From positions 62,001 through 126,000 of the forward strand of contig VIIQ02000255.1 of the NCBI GenBank assembly GCA_007449985.2: a DNA stretch of 64,000 nucleotides, written 5' to 3'. The position numbers and the translations under genes are program-made. The notes beneath the pieces were generated by a model that was not told where the DNA came from, did no database searches, and saw only the letters and a list, made by a program, of their open reading frames with translations. The DNA comes from Desmodesmus armatus (Eukaryota; Chlorophyta; Chlorophyceae; Sphaeropleales; Scenedesmaceae). This document shows, piece after piece, positions 1 to 10,971 of this stretch. Position 1 is the first letter of the stretch. Every line of letters begins with the position of its first letter.

Positions 1-287
1 CTGACAGGTGGCGGCAGTCGCCGTGTGGTCCAGCATGTCAGGTGTAGGGGTGGGGAGCATATTGGCAGTGGTGGTCTCTCGGGGGATGACAGGCGAGAAG
101 GGGAACTTTTGATTGGGGGGCGGGATGGCGTGGTTGCCAAAGGCGGGGGAAGGGGGGGGGTGTCTTGCTTGGGAAGGGGCGCAATCCAGTGGTAGCAACA
201 GTAGCTGGATGGTCCAGCAGTGGAGGCACTGTGTCCTGTGTTTTGCCTGCTGAAGGCTCTTTCATGCTGTGTGCTGTGCTGCTGCAG

Positions 288-1975
288 GGATCGCAACGGC
301 AAGCTGAGCCCTGAGGAGATCCAGCAAGCACTGGTGCAGGCAGGTGGGTAGGACGCTGGGGTGGGATCAACGTCAGAGTCACTGTTTCATGGTCAGGCTG
401 TGCCTGAACACTCCTTAGGGAGCCAACGAGGGGTATCAGTGTCATAGACATTATAGTAATACATGGCCCCCCTATGCTTGTTGAGTGACGCTCCCGAATA
501 TGATCTGTGATTGTTACTGTTGCTGTCGCATGGTTCATGACGCGCCTGAACACATTGTCGGCAGCCACAGTAACACAATTTCATATGGACACCCAGACTG
601 TTATGTCTGGATTGCATCCCTAGCATGCAGACACATCATCATGTGTTGGGCATATATGTAGCATGCATGCGATGCTAGCTGGCTTTCCTGCAGCATTCAC
701 GAACCAACTGTCCTGAACGGGTGAAGGTATTGCCCCCCAATCACTGCACTGTACTGTACTGTACTGTACTGTGTATTGCATCCCTGTTCCCTGCTGCAGG
801 CTTCCACTTGGATGGGCCAGCAATGGTCGCTATGATCCAAAAGGTACAGCTGAGGTTTTGCCGCAGTACAAAAAAGTTGCATGCGCACTCTGTGTCACAG
901 CTGCAGAAACTGGCAGTTTGCTCCTAGGGTTGTTGCATCCACAACAATACACATGACCTGTGAAACTGCCCTCAACCCCAAAAGCCAACTCGGCTTAGTA
1001 GGGTTTTATCCGACAAGCTTCTTTCACCATGCATCAGCAACTGCAACTTATTAACAGCAACACATCAACAGCATCTATGTGCGACTGTGCTGAGCACCTT
1101 TCCGTGCTGACGATGCTGACAGTGTGGTGTTCCGCAGTTTGACACGGACAACGGAGGCAGCCTGTCGCTGGACGAGTACATCCGCTCATGTCTGTTCCTG
1201 CAGACAGCTGCACGCACCTTTGGAGCCTTCGACCAACAGCGCACGGTGAGATATGGCAGCCGGTACAGCTGTACCTGGATCGAGAGTTGAGCGTGTGGGC
1301 ATTAGTGGAAAATGTTTCAGCCTTCAACCTAGGTAGCACACGTGTTCCCACTGTGTGCCCTCATGCCATGCTCTGCTTGACACCGCGTGGTGCGCCCTTC
1401 ATCACAGCATGCCTTTCATCACAGCAGCTGCACCATTACTGGATGCTGCAAACCTGCGTTGCAAGCCGCATAATCTGCAGGCTGAAAAGGTCTGCAGGTC
1501 GAATAAAAGCGCGAGCAGGCAGTGTGTTCCTGGCGACACCTATCAGTCACCACAGGTCAACGGTTGTGCATGCTGCTGCCGTGGTGTCTGCAGGGCTCTG
1601 TGTTGATGAACTTCAACCAGTTCGGTGAGTTGTGACACAACACAATATGGCGCTGTGGATTGCACATCTGCTTGCTGACTTGGCCGTCTTCTGGTTAGTT
1701 TTCGGCCGCTGTCTCAAGCTCTTGCACATTGGTCACATGCGCATGTGTCCGTGTCAGTGGATCGCCAAGTCCATCTTCTGATTGAAACAGTGTGCCTTTC
1801 AGACATGCCTGGTGCATCCACAACATCCATGTTCATCAGAAATCAGACACTTTTGTGGGCCTGATCACACGTCGCGTGATGTGTGAATGTGCGTCGCTGT
1901 GCTGACGCTTTTTCGCTTGTGCTGCTGTCTGTTGTTGTTGCTGCAGTGTATGCGTGCTCGCACGTCAGTGGCTGA
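288..1975 (+). CDS. Penta-EF-hand calcium-binding protein (PDCD6/peflin type), 3' part
   Basis: Probable Ca2+-sensor adaptor of the penta-EF-hand family (ALG-2/PDCD6, peflin, sorcin). Exons read as 288-343, 800-843, 1138-1245, 1594-1624 and 1947-1975 (stop TGA 1973-1975). All junctions are GT..AG and the codon phase carries across each one. The first visible exon holds most of an EF loop (DRNGKLSPEE). The third has a canonical 12-residue loop (DTDNGGSLSLDE) followed by the family's CLFLQ..ARTFGAFD stretch. The last two give GSVLMNFNQF plus VYACSHVSG, matching the usual PEF C-terminus, where the fifth EF hand serves dimerisation and lacks good calcium ligands. The N-terminal Gly/Pro-rich region and first EF hand lie before the window. 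Family membership is well supported; which member it is cannot be settled from this half. Confidence 0.85.
386..455 (+). repeat. Interspersed repeat R1, copy 1 (in PEF intron)
   Basis: About 70 bp closely resembling 37255-37325. Both share a CATGGTTCAGGCTG-like start, an imperfect palindrome GGCTGAGCC/TGCC-TGAACAC, then AGGGAGCCAACGAGG and a CATAGA end. The two copies lie 37 kb apart in unrelated sequence, so this is a dispersed repeat. Its class is unknown and no terminal repeats were seen. Confidence 0.55.
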
Positions 1976-4900
1976 GGAGCACGCAACAGCGGCCCTAACT
2001 GCACTTCAGCTGCTTTAGCTGCATGACAGAAGCTCAGCGTCGCGACAGTGGCCTAGCGGCACGTGGGCAGCTGGGCAGAATGCAGCAGCGGCTCGGCAAC
2101 ATGACAGTGGCCTAGCGGCGTGGGCCACTCAGCGGCACGTCAGCGGTTGAGCTGCATGACAGCGGCTTATGGGTTGCTGAGGGTCAGTCATATACCACGT
2201 GCATCTGAGCCCGTAATGCGCCCGGGGCTAGGCAGCGCAGCAGCAGCAGCAGCGGCATCAAGGTGCGGGTGGTGCGTTCAGCAGCAGGAGCAGCTGCTGC
2301 CGTTGCCAACAGCGTTGCAGCATTGGCGTGGTGCTGCCTGGCTGGCTAAGCATCGTGTGGGTTGTGCAAGAGTTTTCAACTGCTTGCCAGTATGTTGTGA
2401 TGATGTGTTGGGTGTGGGTGGGTGGGTGAAGTGGGGGTGTTTCAGGTCGGTGGCCCAAGTGGGGTGGCTGCATCACACACATGAGCATCGTGAGGTGGCT
2501 CCCAACCTAGAATGGTCAATTGATGTTCTTTTGCTGTCTTCTCCACTACTGGCAGCGTATCTGCACGCTGTGGCTCGTGGTTTTCAGTCAGTGGATTTGT
2601 TTCTGCTTGAATGGCTGGTATGAGGCTTCATTCACAGTCGTTGTTGGGGCAAGGCAGCACATGGTTGGTTTGAGTCGTGTTTGAGAAGCATGCTACAAGG
2701 CAAACACCCCGTTTGGTACGGCATGCTCGAGCTGCTGCTCTGTGGCAAACCCGACCCCATGTTGCCTGCCGAAACCACCCCTTGGGTTATGCATATGTCA
2801 TAGTTTTGAAAGCCTGAAGGGTGATGACACAGCGGGCTCCTGTGATGCTGGTTGCGTGATGCTGGTTTCAGACTAGTAGGCACCCTACCAGGGTTGAGGG
2901 TTTGTCTCTGGCATTCCCTAGCTGGGTGGTGGTGTTGCTCCGCAGCGCATCGTCAGTTGTGGTCATCTGGACACATTGGCGTGGTTTGTGCAGTCACCCC
3001 GCTGACCACTGGTGACGATGTTGGGGGCGGGGGGGAGGGGGGGGGTGCAGCCCTCTGGTATGAGCGCACAATCACCACAAAGTGGCAAATGTTGGGGCAG
3101 TTGTGTGCTTGGGCTCGCACGTGCACTCGCCAGCCGCTGTGAGGGGTTGCGCCTATTCTCAGCATGGGTTGAGCAGTCGTGCATAGAGCAGCATGTGTGG
3201 TGTGTCATGGTGCTGTCGGAATGGGGTGCAGCATGTTTCATCAGGGGCTATTTGTGCTGTGTTGATTAGTTGTGTTGTGGTTGTGGCCACCCTTGGTCGC
3301 CAGGCTTGTGCTTCCGCATGTGTGTCGATAGATCGCACTGCAAACGGTGGAGGGTGGCTGCCGTGAAAGTAAAGCATTTCGGTGCAAGATGATACCCTCA
3401 CCTATCTGCCTTGACGGGACAGCCTGGGCCTGTCGTGTGTGCTTCAGCTGGCAGCAGCGGTGGATCTGGTGTAAAGAAGTGGGAGGTGGTAGCTAACAGG
3501 CCTCCCTCTGACTTGGTCGGTTGAAGCACAAAGGCTTTGACTTGGTGTGGCTCTTGACAGAGCCTCCCACAGCAAGTTTCAGCAGCCGACTGTGTCTGAC
3601 AAGCTCGTTTGCCTAACTGCAATCACATCAGAATGCTGGCAATTGTGCCATGCCCAACCTGGGACTGCTGATGCTGCTGATGTGCAATGGTAGTGGTGTG
3701 ATGCCCGTGCCCGATTACTGTCTATAGAGCCCCGCTGATTTGCATGGTTCGATGTTGGTACTAGGACAACAGTATAGTCATGGTCGCTCTAAGGGTGTCA
3801 GGACAGCAGCAGGCTGCCAATGTCCTTGCTGCTACGCTGGCATGGTCTGACCGGCTGTTTGGCTCGGGTGGAGTGCTTGCAATGGCAAATTGCCTGAGGT
3901 TCCGAGCCATGTGCAAACTTTGTGACAATGTAAGGGCAGACATGACGCCACTGCTCCCCGCCTAAGCTCTCTTTGCCAGCAACACGCCTGAAGATGTGTC
4001 GTTTGATGCAAGGCGTTGGTTGTATTGGTGCTCCATTGCTGGGGTTGTGCGCATGGGGTGTGGTCAGAGGTCACCTATTTGTCTCGTGCTCCTGCACAAC
4101 AGGCACCATACCGCGTACCATGTATGCAACATGCTACGTCACTTCTAGTGTTGCTTGCCCTTGACTTGGTGGCACACTTTTGATTGACTTGGCTCAGGAT
4201 CTCACACTGCATGCGTGCACTGACGGTTGGCATGCAGCAATGGCAATGGTGTGACCTCTTTTCCTTAGTATTTATACGTGCCCCACATAGTCAATCTAGT
4301 AGGTTTCAAAGTCTGTCCAGGGGTTGCAAAGCCAACCACAACACAAGAAACACTTGTCATGAAAACAAAGAATTCCTCAATGCCTCAATGCCCTCGATGG
4401 CCGCTGCATCAGATGGTGACAATAAGGATGATGCAGCTGAGAATGTGTTGTTTTTGCACCATCTTTCCAGGACTGCCGCTTTGAAGGTGGAGTCTCAACA
4501 GCAGTACAACTCACCGAACCCTGGACAACAGCAGCCCAACAGCAGGCCATGGGTCAACTTGGCGGTCAACAGTGGTGGCCACTGCTGCGTCTTGAGTCAC
4601 CACTAGTGTTTCGAACAACAAACAGTAGTGTCTGCACCACCACATATGCAAACCACCCCTAGAGTAGCTACTAGGGTAGTGCCAACACTATCATCCTGCA
4701 TCGTCACAAACCACAACTACCTGTGACGGGAGCCACGCATGCAGCAGTCTTTCCCCCCACCAACACTAGCAACACAATAGCCGCTCCCTCCATCACGGCA
4801 TAACACACATCTGATGTGCCGCAGCGGCTGCCTTGCGCACATCTCCTTGCAGAGTGGTGCTGGTGCTTCTGAGATCCCTCTCATGTTTGTCTGCCGCCGA

Positions 4901-5020
4901 CAGCGGCTGCTGCTGCTCTTGTTGTTGATGTCGTTTCTGCTATCACAAAACGGCTGCCTCCACCATCATTATTGCCACCACCCATCGTCTTCCCCACTGC
5001 CAATACCACCACCTCGCCCA
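1976..5020. other. No gene recognised
   Basis: Three kilobases between the PEF stop codon and the retrotransposon. The start (2030-2160) has short imperfect repeats built on GACAGTGGCCTAGCGGC. Open frames of 60-170 codons occur but show no family resemblance, no phase-matched exon pairs and biased Cys/Trp/His composition, so I treat them as chance. 3010-3040 holds a short G-rich tract. The last 300 bp is CCACCACC-rich and leads into the element's target site. Confidence 0.5.
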
Positions 5021-5025
5021 CCTGC

Positions 5026-5345
5026 TGTTATGAGTAAGCTCGATACTTTATCTTTTGGTTGTCAACGGCCTGTCACAACCGTAATCCGGTTGGTCGGTCG
5101 AAGGCCAGTCGACCTTTCGACATCAAGTACGAGCCCTGCGCTCATGCTCGACACTTCTGATTCCTTCTGGTTATCTTTCCTACATCATTCCCAGTTGTAT
5201 CTGTTATCTTGGTCGGTCATTGGTAACCTCGTCGTTCGCAGGATTCTCTGAGTCCGAGCCCAGACTCTCTTCATGGCATCCAAAGTCATAGGAAAGTCTA
5301 GTCTTGGTATGCATGCATTGATAGAGCGCCCCATAGCTCTCAACA
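5026..5345 (+). repeat. LTR1 (outer, 5')
   Basis: 320 bp, starting TGTTATGAG and ending CTCTCAACA, so TGTT..AACA short inverted ends. Virtually identical to 8212-8531, 8964-9283 and 13948-14267. Preceded by the target copy CCTGC. Confidence 0.95.
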
Positions 5346-5346
5346 A

Positions 5347-5757
5347 GTGGTAGCGGAGACCTCGGTCTTCGTTGCCCAGTTTAGCCCATCAGCTTCCCAC
5401 TCGCCTTACAATCATCGTATAGAATTCGAACAGCTCCAGGCGCAGCTGTCCCAGCAGTCGGAGCAATTTCAACAGCTGGCGCAACATCTCGCGCTTGAGC
5501 AGCAGTCGCGCATGCAGCTGTAACAGCAATTGCAACAGCAGCATGTGATGTCCAGTGGCAGCAGCAGCCACCCCGCCCCCATGGAGCTTGGGTCGCTGCA
5601 GCGTGCCCCACAGCGCAACCCTCAGCAATCCCCTGCCAGCGGCAAAGTGCCCTACTGCAGCTGGCATCACCGCCAAGGGCACTGGACCGCCGACTGTCGT
5701 CAGCGTGCTCGCTCAATGCGCACACAGCACCCTGACGGCAAGGCGGCCAAGCAGTAG
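5347..5757 (+). pseudogene. gag C-terminal remnant, copy 1, with nonsense codon
   Basis: Open frame from the LTR edge encoding a Gln-rich, coiled-coil-like stretch and then a zinc-knuckle-like C-x2-H-x4-H-x4-C motif (CSWHHRQGHWTADC), a variant of the nucleocapsid CCHC knuckle. It ends at TAG 5755-5757. Relative to copies at 8533 and 9285 it carries one substitution turning GAA into TAA at 5521-5523. There is no ATG and no capsid domain, so all three copies descend from an already truncated gag. The pol frame opens just after the stop in a different frame (from 5777). Confidence 0.8.
5348..5361 (+). promoter_or_regulatory. Primer-binding site, probably for initiator tRNA-Met
   Basis: TGGTAGCGGAGACC sits two bases after the LTR end. 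It resembles TGGTAGCAGAGG, the complement of a eukaryotic initiator methionine tRNA 3' end, the commonest Ty3/gypsy primer. The same site follows LTR2 and LTR3. The tRNA assignment is inference from similarity. Confidence 0.6.
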
Positions 5758-5776
5758 TTCGCTACTGCTGTGCTAG

Positions 5777-7784
5777 GAGTGGGCTGTACTGCAAGGCAAG
5801 TCGGCTTTGCCCTGCCGTAGCAGTATGGGAAGCCTACTAGGTTCCAGTCTTCGGTCTTCTAGCAGCTCAGGTTCCCCCCTCCCCGGTGTTCAGTTCAGCT
5901 GGCGTGCGGGGCAGTGTGCTAGGCCAGCTACTGCCCTAAGAGCTACCACCCCTGTCCCAGGCAAACCCAGCGCTGGTCGTGTGCGTAACAGGGACAGACA
6001 GGACTGGCAGCTTTGCCCTGAGGAAGCAGCAAAATACGCAGCGCAGTTTGGGGGCTTTCAGACAGCACTGTGCCAGGCAAGCCCAGGTGACTCGACTTGG
6101 CAGGCCAGCCAGTCTCGCCTCCGGCAGTCGTGCGCTGGCGAATGGGCTTACAGCCCTGACGCCATGTCCTTTGGTGACTTTCAGCGGCATTCCGAAGTCG
6201 CGGGAGACAACTATTGGATCTGTGCCCCTTTCCGCTCAGCAGGCAGCCTCCTCAAGCATTACCTCACACAGCGCCAGCAGCACAACAGCAGGCTCAACGA
6301 TACCTTCCCACTGATGGAGTCCGTCTTCCTGGTGCCGAAACTCACCAAGAAGCCATGGTGGCCCCTCACCCACAGCTTTCAGATCATCCATGAGTACCCT
6401 GCTGGTACTCCCGGCTTGTTTCAGGCGCCCCAGCCTGACGGCAGTTGGCAGGACATGGGCCCACTCAGGTGGCCTGTGGTGGTGCTGCGGGATTCCCCTC
6501 TCCGCCTCAGGTCAGCTTCCGCTGGGCGCGGCTATGGCCCTGCCTTTCAGCCCCTTCAGGTTCCCATCACGGCCACCTCCACCCAGGGTCTCTACTACGA
6601 GCGCATTGGGAGGCCCACTGCGTCTCAGGTTGCGCCCTCACCAGCACAGCCCTCCCCTGGGTTGGACCCCATCGCCAGCACTGTTATCCGGCTCCGTGTT
6701 TCTGTTCGTGGACAGCATTTGGTTGCATTGCTGGATTCTGGTGCTACTGACAACTACGTTGACACCAGGTGGGCTACGGAGTTGTCACTTCCTGCTACAT
6801 CTGTTCCAGGCAAGTCTGTCAAGCTTGCCAATGGCATGTTGCAGGATGCATCCCAGCAAATTGCTGCATTACCTTTTAGGATTGGCTCTTTCAAGGATTC
6901 CCAGCCCTTTACTGTCACTGACCTGGCAGTTGATGACATTGTTCTTGGGAAGCCTTGGTTGACTTTTCACAATCCTTGCATTGATTGGCAAAGTAATCTT
7001 GTTGTTCTCACATCTAAGGGTGTTCAGCATACCCTGCCAACTGTTGTTGCTGACCCCGAGGATGTTGGCTTGATCTCGGCTATGGCAGCAGTCAAGTCTG
7101 TTGAGCGTGGTGCATCTGCATTTTTGGCGGTTCTTACTGAGGTGCAGTCAGGTCCTGATGCTCCTGAGCCTGACCCCTTTGCCTCAGCTGTTGCTGACAT
7201 GCCTCTGCCTGCCTGCCACGGCAGTTCGGCCACTCAAGTGCGCCATGTGCTGTTGAAGCACAAGGGTGTGTTCAGCAAGGTCACAGGTCTGCCACCCCTG
7301 CGTGGGGTTGAGCATGACATTTTACTGCAGCCAGGGGCCAAGCCTCCGTTTGGTCCCATCTACCAGCTGAGCCCTTTTGAGCTGGAGGAGTGCAAGCGTC
7401 AGCTAACTGAGCTGATTGAGAAGGATTTCATTCAGCCCAGCAAGTCACCTTATGGTGCACCCATCCTTTTTGTGCGCAAGAAGAATGGGAAGCTGCGCAT
7501 GTGTGTTGATTACAGGGCACTCAACAAGCTCACTGTCAAGAACCGGTACCCTTTGCCTCGTATTGATGAGTTGCTTGACAGGTTGCATAATGCCACTGTG
7601 TTTTCCAAGCTTGACTTGGACAGTGCATACCACCAAGTCAGAATTGAGGAACAAGACATTCCCAAAACTGCATTCAGGACCCGTTACGGTCATTATGAGT
7701 GGAAGGTGTTGCCTTTTGGTCTCACCAATGCACCTGCCACTTTCCAAGGTCTCATGCATCATGTATTGCATGCGTATCTGGACC
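5777..7784 (+). pseudogene. pol fragment: protease and N-terminal half of RT
   Basis: Long open frame with a Pro/Ser-rich leader, a retropepsin active site ([12 protein letters not shown], about 6730-6765) and Ty3/gypsy RT motifs: [42 protein letters not shown] and [13 protein letters not shown]. It breaks at 7780-7784 before the YLDD catalytic box. From there the sequence jumps into the integrase C-terminal region and shifts frame. RT palm completion, RNase H and the integrase core are missing. The 5-bp GGACC shared by both partners sits at the joint. Confidence 0.9.
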
Positions 7785-8181
7785 CTTTCCAGTACAACAG
7801 GTCATCAGCCCTGTCGCATACAGGCTGAAGCTGCCTCCTACTCTCAAGGTGCACCCTGTGTTCCATGTCAGTCTTTTGCAACCCTGGCACACACAACCAG
7901 AGTTGCCGCACCCTGCTGTCATGTCTCGTCCTCCTCCTGTTGATGTTGAAGAGGACCGCTTCTATGTTGAGAAGCTCTTGGATAAGCGGCAGCGCAAGCG
8001 TGGTCGTGGTGTGAGCATTGAGTATCTTGTGCGGTGGCGTGGCTATGGCCCTGAGGATGACATGTGGATAAATGTGAAGCAGATTGATGATGATGTTGTT
8101 GAGGATTATGAAGCCACCCACCATGCTGCATTGCCTGTTGCTACTCGTAGCACGCGCCGTAGCCCTCGCAGGCGCCAATGA
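7785..8181 (+). pseudogene. Integrase C-terminal module and chromodomain, copy 1
   Basis: Translates from [18 protein letters not shown] (GPY/F-like module) into a chromodomain with YVEKLLDKRQRKRG, EYLVRWRGYGPEDDMW and a C-terminal Arg/Ser tail; stop at 8179-8181. Chromodomains at this position guide chromovirus integration to particular chromatin (known for the family). In this copy it is joined out of frame to RT and has no start of its own. Identical to the end of 13342-13917. Confidence 0.9.
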
Positions 8182-8194
8182 GGACATTGGCGTT

Positions 8195-8206
8195 GAAAAG
8201 GGGGGG
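8195..8206 (+). promoter_or_regulatory. Polypurine tract before LTR2
   Basis: GAAAAGGGGGGG five bases before LTR2, the expected plus-strand primer site of an LTR retrotransposon. The same tract precedes LTR4 at 13931-13942. Confidence 0.75.
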
Positions 8207-8211
8207 CGTGA

Positions 8212-8531
8212 TGTTATGAGTAAGCTCGATACTTTATCTTTTGGTTGTCAACGGCCTGTCACAACCGTAATCCGGTTGGTCGGTCGAAGGCCAGTCGACC
8301 TTTCGACATCAAGTACGAGCCCTGCGCTCATGCTCGACACTTCTGATTCCTTCTGGTTATCTTTCCTACATCATTCCCAGTTGTATCTGTTATCTTGGTC
8401 GGTCATTGGTAACCTCGTCGTTCGCAGGATTCTCTGAGTCCGAGCCCAGACTCTCTTCATGGCATCCAAAGTCATAGGAAAGTCTAGTCTTGGTATGCAT
8501 GCATTGATAGAGCGCCCCATAGCTCTCAACA
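8212..8531 (+). repeat. LTR2 (internal)
   Basis: 320 bp, near-identical to LTR1. It has a polypurine tract upstream and a primer-binding site downstream, so it is a junction between two internal regions, as in a tandem or recombined element, and has no target duplication of its own. Confidence 0.95.
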
Positions 8532-8532
8532 A

Positions 8533-8943
8533 GTGGTAGCGGAGACCTCGGTCTTCGTTGCCCAGTTTAGCCCATCAGCTTCCCACTCGCCTTACAATCA
8601 TCGTATAGAATTCGAACAGCTCCAGGCGCAGCTGTCCCAGCAGTCGGAGCAATTTCAACAGCTGGCGCAACATCTCGCGCTTGAGCAGCAGTCGCGCATG
8701 CAGCTGGAACAGCAATTGCAACAGCAGCATGTGATGTCCAGTGGCAGCAGCAGCCACCCCGCCCCCATGGAGCTTGGGTCGCTGCAGCGTGCCCCACAGC
8801 GCAACCCTCAGCAATCCCCTGCCAGCGGCAAAGTGCCCTACTGCAGCTGGCATCACCGCCAAGGGCACTGGACCGCCGACTGTCGTCAGCGTGCTCGCTC
8901 AATGCGCACACAGCACCCTGACGGCAAGGCGGCCAAGCAGTAG
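8533..8943 (+). pseudogene. gag C-terminal remnant, copy 2
   Basis: Same 136-codon frame as copy 1 without the nonsense codon; zinc-knuckle variant intact. It stops at TAG and continues only about 20 bp before LTR3. The sequence straight after the knuckle differs from the other copies by a 4-bp flip (CGAA for TTCG) between inverted arms AGCAGTAG/CTACTGCT. Confidence 0.8.
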
Positions 8944-8963
8944 CGAACTACTGCTTGTTGTTA

Positions 8964-9283
8964 TGTTATGCGTAAGCTCGATACTTTATCTTTTGGTTGT
9001 CAACGGCCTGTCACAACCGTAATCCGGTTGGTCGGTCGAAGGCCAGTCGACCTTTCGACATCAAGTACGAGCCCTGCGCTCATGCTCGACACTTCTGATT
9101 CCTTCTGGTTATCTTTCCTACATCATTCCCAGTTGTATCTGTTATCTTGGTCGGTCATTGGTAACCTCGTCGTTCGCAGGATTCTCTGAGTCCGAGCCCA
9201 GACTCTCTTCATGGCATCCAAAGTCATAGGAAAGTCTAGTCTTGGTATGCATGCATTGATAGAGCGCCCCATAGCTCTCAACA
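8964..9283 (+). repeat. LTR3 (internal)
   Basis: 320 bp, near-identical to the other LTRs but starting TGTTATGCG (A to C at the eighth base). It follows the truncated gag copy 2 directly, with no polypurine tract, so it did not arise as an ordinary 3' LTR at this place. Confidence 0.95.
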
Positions 9284-9284
9284 A

Positions 9285-9695
9285 GTGGTAGCGGAGACCT
9301 CGGTCTTCGTTGCCCAGTTTAGCCCATCAGCTTCCCACTCGCCTTACAATCATCGTATAGAATTCGAACAGCTCCAGGCGCAGCTGTCCCAGCAGTCGGA
9401 GCAATTTCAACAGCTGGCGCAACATCTCGCGCTTGAGCAGCAGTCGCGCATGCAGCTGGAACAGCAATTGCAACAGCAGCATGTGATGTCCAGTGGCAGC
9501 AGCAGCCACCCCGCCCCCATGGAGCTTGGGTCGCTGCAGCGTGCCCCACAGCGCAACCCTCAGCAATCCCCTGCCAGCGGCAAAGTGCCCTACTGCAGCT
9601 GGCATCACCGCCAAGGGCACTGGACCGCCGACTGTCGTCAGCGTGCTCGCTCAATGCGCACACAGCACCCTGACGGCAAGGCGGCCAAGCAGTAG
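9285..9695 (+). pseudogene. gag C-terminal remnant, copy 3
   Basis: Same frame as copy 2, ending TAG 9693-9695 and followed by the normal gag-pol spacer. No capsid region and no ATG. Confidence 0.8.
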
Positions 9696-9714
9696 TTCGC
9701 TACTGCTGTGCTAG

Positions 9715-10971
9715 GAGTGGGCTGTACTGCAAGGCAAGTCGGCTTTGCCCTGCCGTAGCAGTATGGGAAGCCTACTAGGTTCCAGTCTTCGGTCTTCTAG
9801 CAGCTCAGGTTCCCCCCTCCCCGGTGTTCAGTTCAGCTGGCGTGCGGGGCAGTGTGCTAGGCCAGCTACTGCCCTAAGAGCTACCACCCCTGTCCCAGGC
9901 AAACCCAGCGCTGGTCGTGTGCGTAACAGGGACAGACAGGACTGGCAGCTTTGCCCTGAGGAAGCAGCAAAATACGCAGCGCAGTTTGGGGGCTTTCAGA
10001 CAGCACTGTGCCAGGCAAGCCCAGGTGACTCGACTTGGCAGGCCAGCCAGTCTCGCCTCCGGCAGTCGTGCGCTGGCGAATGGGCTTACAGCCCTGACGC
10101 CATGTCCTTTGGTGACTTTCAGCGGCATTCCGAAGTCGCGGGAGACAACTATTGGATCTGTGCCCCTTTCCGCTCAGCAGGCAGCCTCCTCAAGCATTAC
10201 CTCACACAGCGCCAGCAGCACAACAGCAGGCTCAACGATACCTTCCCACTGATGGAGTCCGTCTTCCTGGTGCCGAAACTCACCAAGAAGCCATGGTGGC
10301 CCCTCACCCACAGCTTTCAGATCATCCATGAGTACCCTGCTGGTACTCCCGGCTTGTTTCAGGCGCCCCAGCCTGACGGCAGTTGGCAGGACATGGGCCC
10401 ACTCAGGTGGCCTGTGGTGGTGCTGCGGGATTCCCCTCTCCGCCTCAGGTCAGCTTCCGCTGGGCGCGGCTATGGCCCTGCCTTTCAGCCCCTTCAGGTT
10501 CCCATCACGGCCACCTCCACCCAGGGTCTCTACTACGAGCGCATTGGGAGGCCCACTGCGTCTCAGGTTGCGCCCTCACCAGCACAGCCCTCCCCTGGGT
10601 TGGACCCCATCGCCAGCACTGTTATCCGGCTCCGTGTTTCTGTTCGTGGACAGCATTTGGTTGCATTGCTGGATTCTGGTGCTACTGACAACTACGTTGA
10701 CACCAGGTGGGCTACGGAGTTGTCACTTCCTGCTACATCTGTTCCAGGCAAGTCTGTCAAGCTTGCCAATGGCATGTTGCAGGATGCATCCCAGCAAATT
10801 GCTGCATTACCTTTTAGGATTGGCTCTTTCAAGGATTCCCAGCCCTTTACTGTCACTGACCTGGCAGTTGATGACATTGTTCTTGGGAAGCCTTGGTTGA
10901 CTCAAAACATGTCACGTCGTCAAGCGAAGTGGACTGAGTGGCTTGAGTCGTACTATGGTGGTGTTGATATT
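9715..10971 (+). pseudogene. pol fragment: protease, joined to an RNase H scrap
   Basis: Identical to copy 1 through the protease active site and [12 protein letters not shown]. At about 10902 it leaves the normal sequence for roughly 70 bp in the same orientation encoding [18 protein letters not shown], the segment typical of the C-terminal part of Ty3/gypsy RNase H. It then meets the inverted block. The reverse transcriptase is absent here. Confidence 0.85.

Noticed and set aside
5381..5725. 114- and 97-codon minus-strand frames repeated at 5.4, 8.6 and 9.3 kb
   Set aside because: They are antisense shadows of the three gag remnants; conservation comes from the repeat itself.
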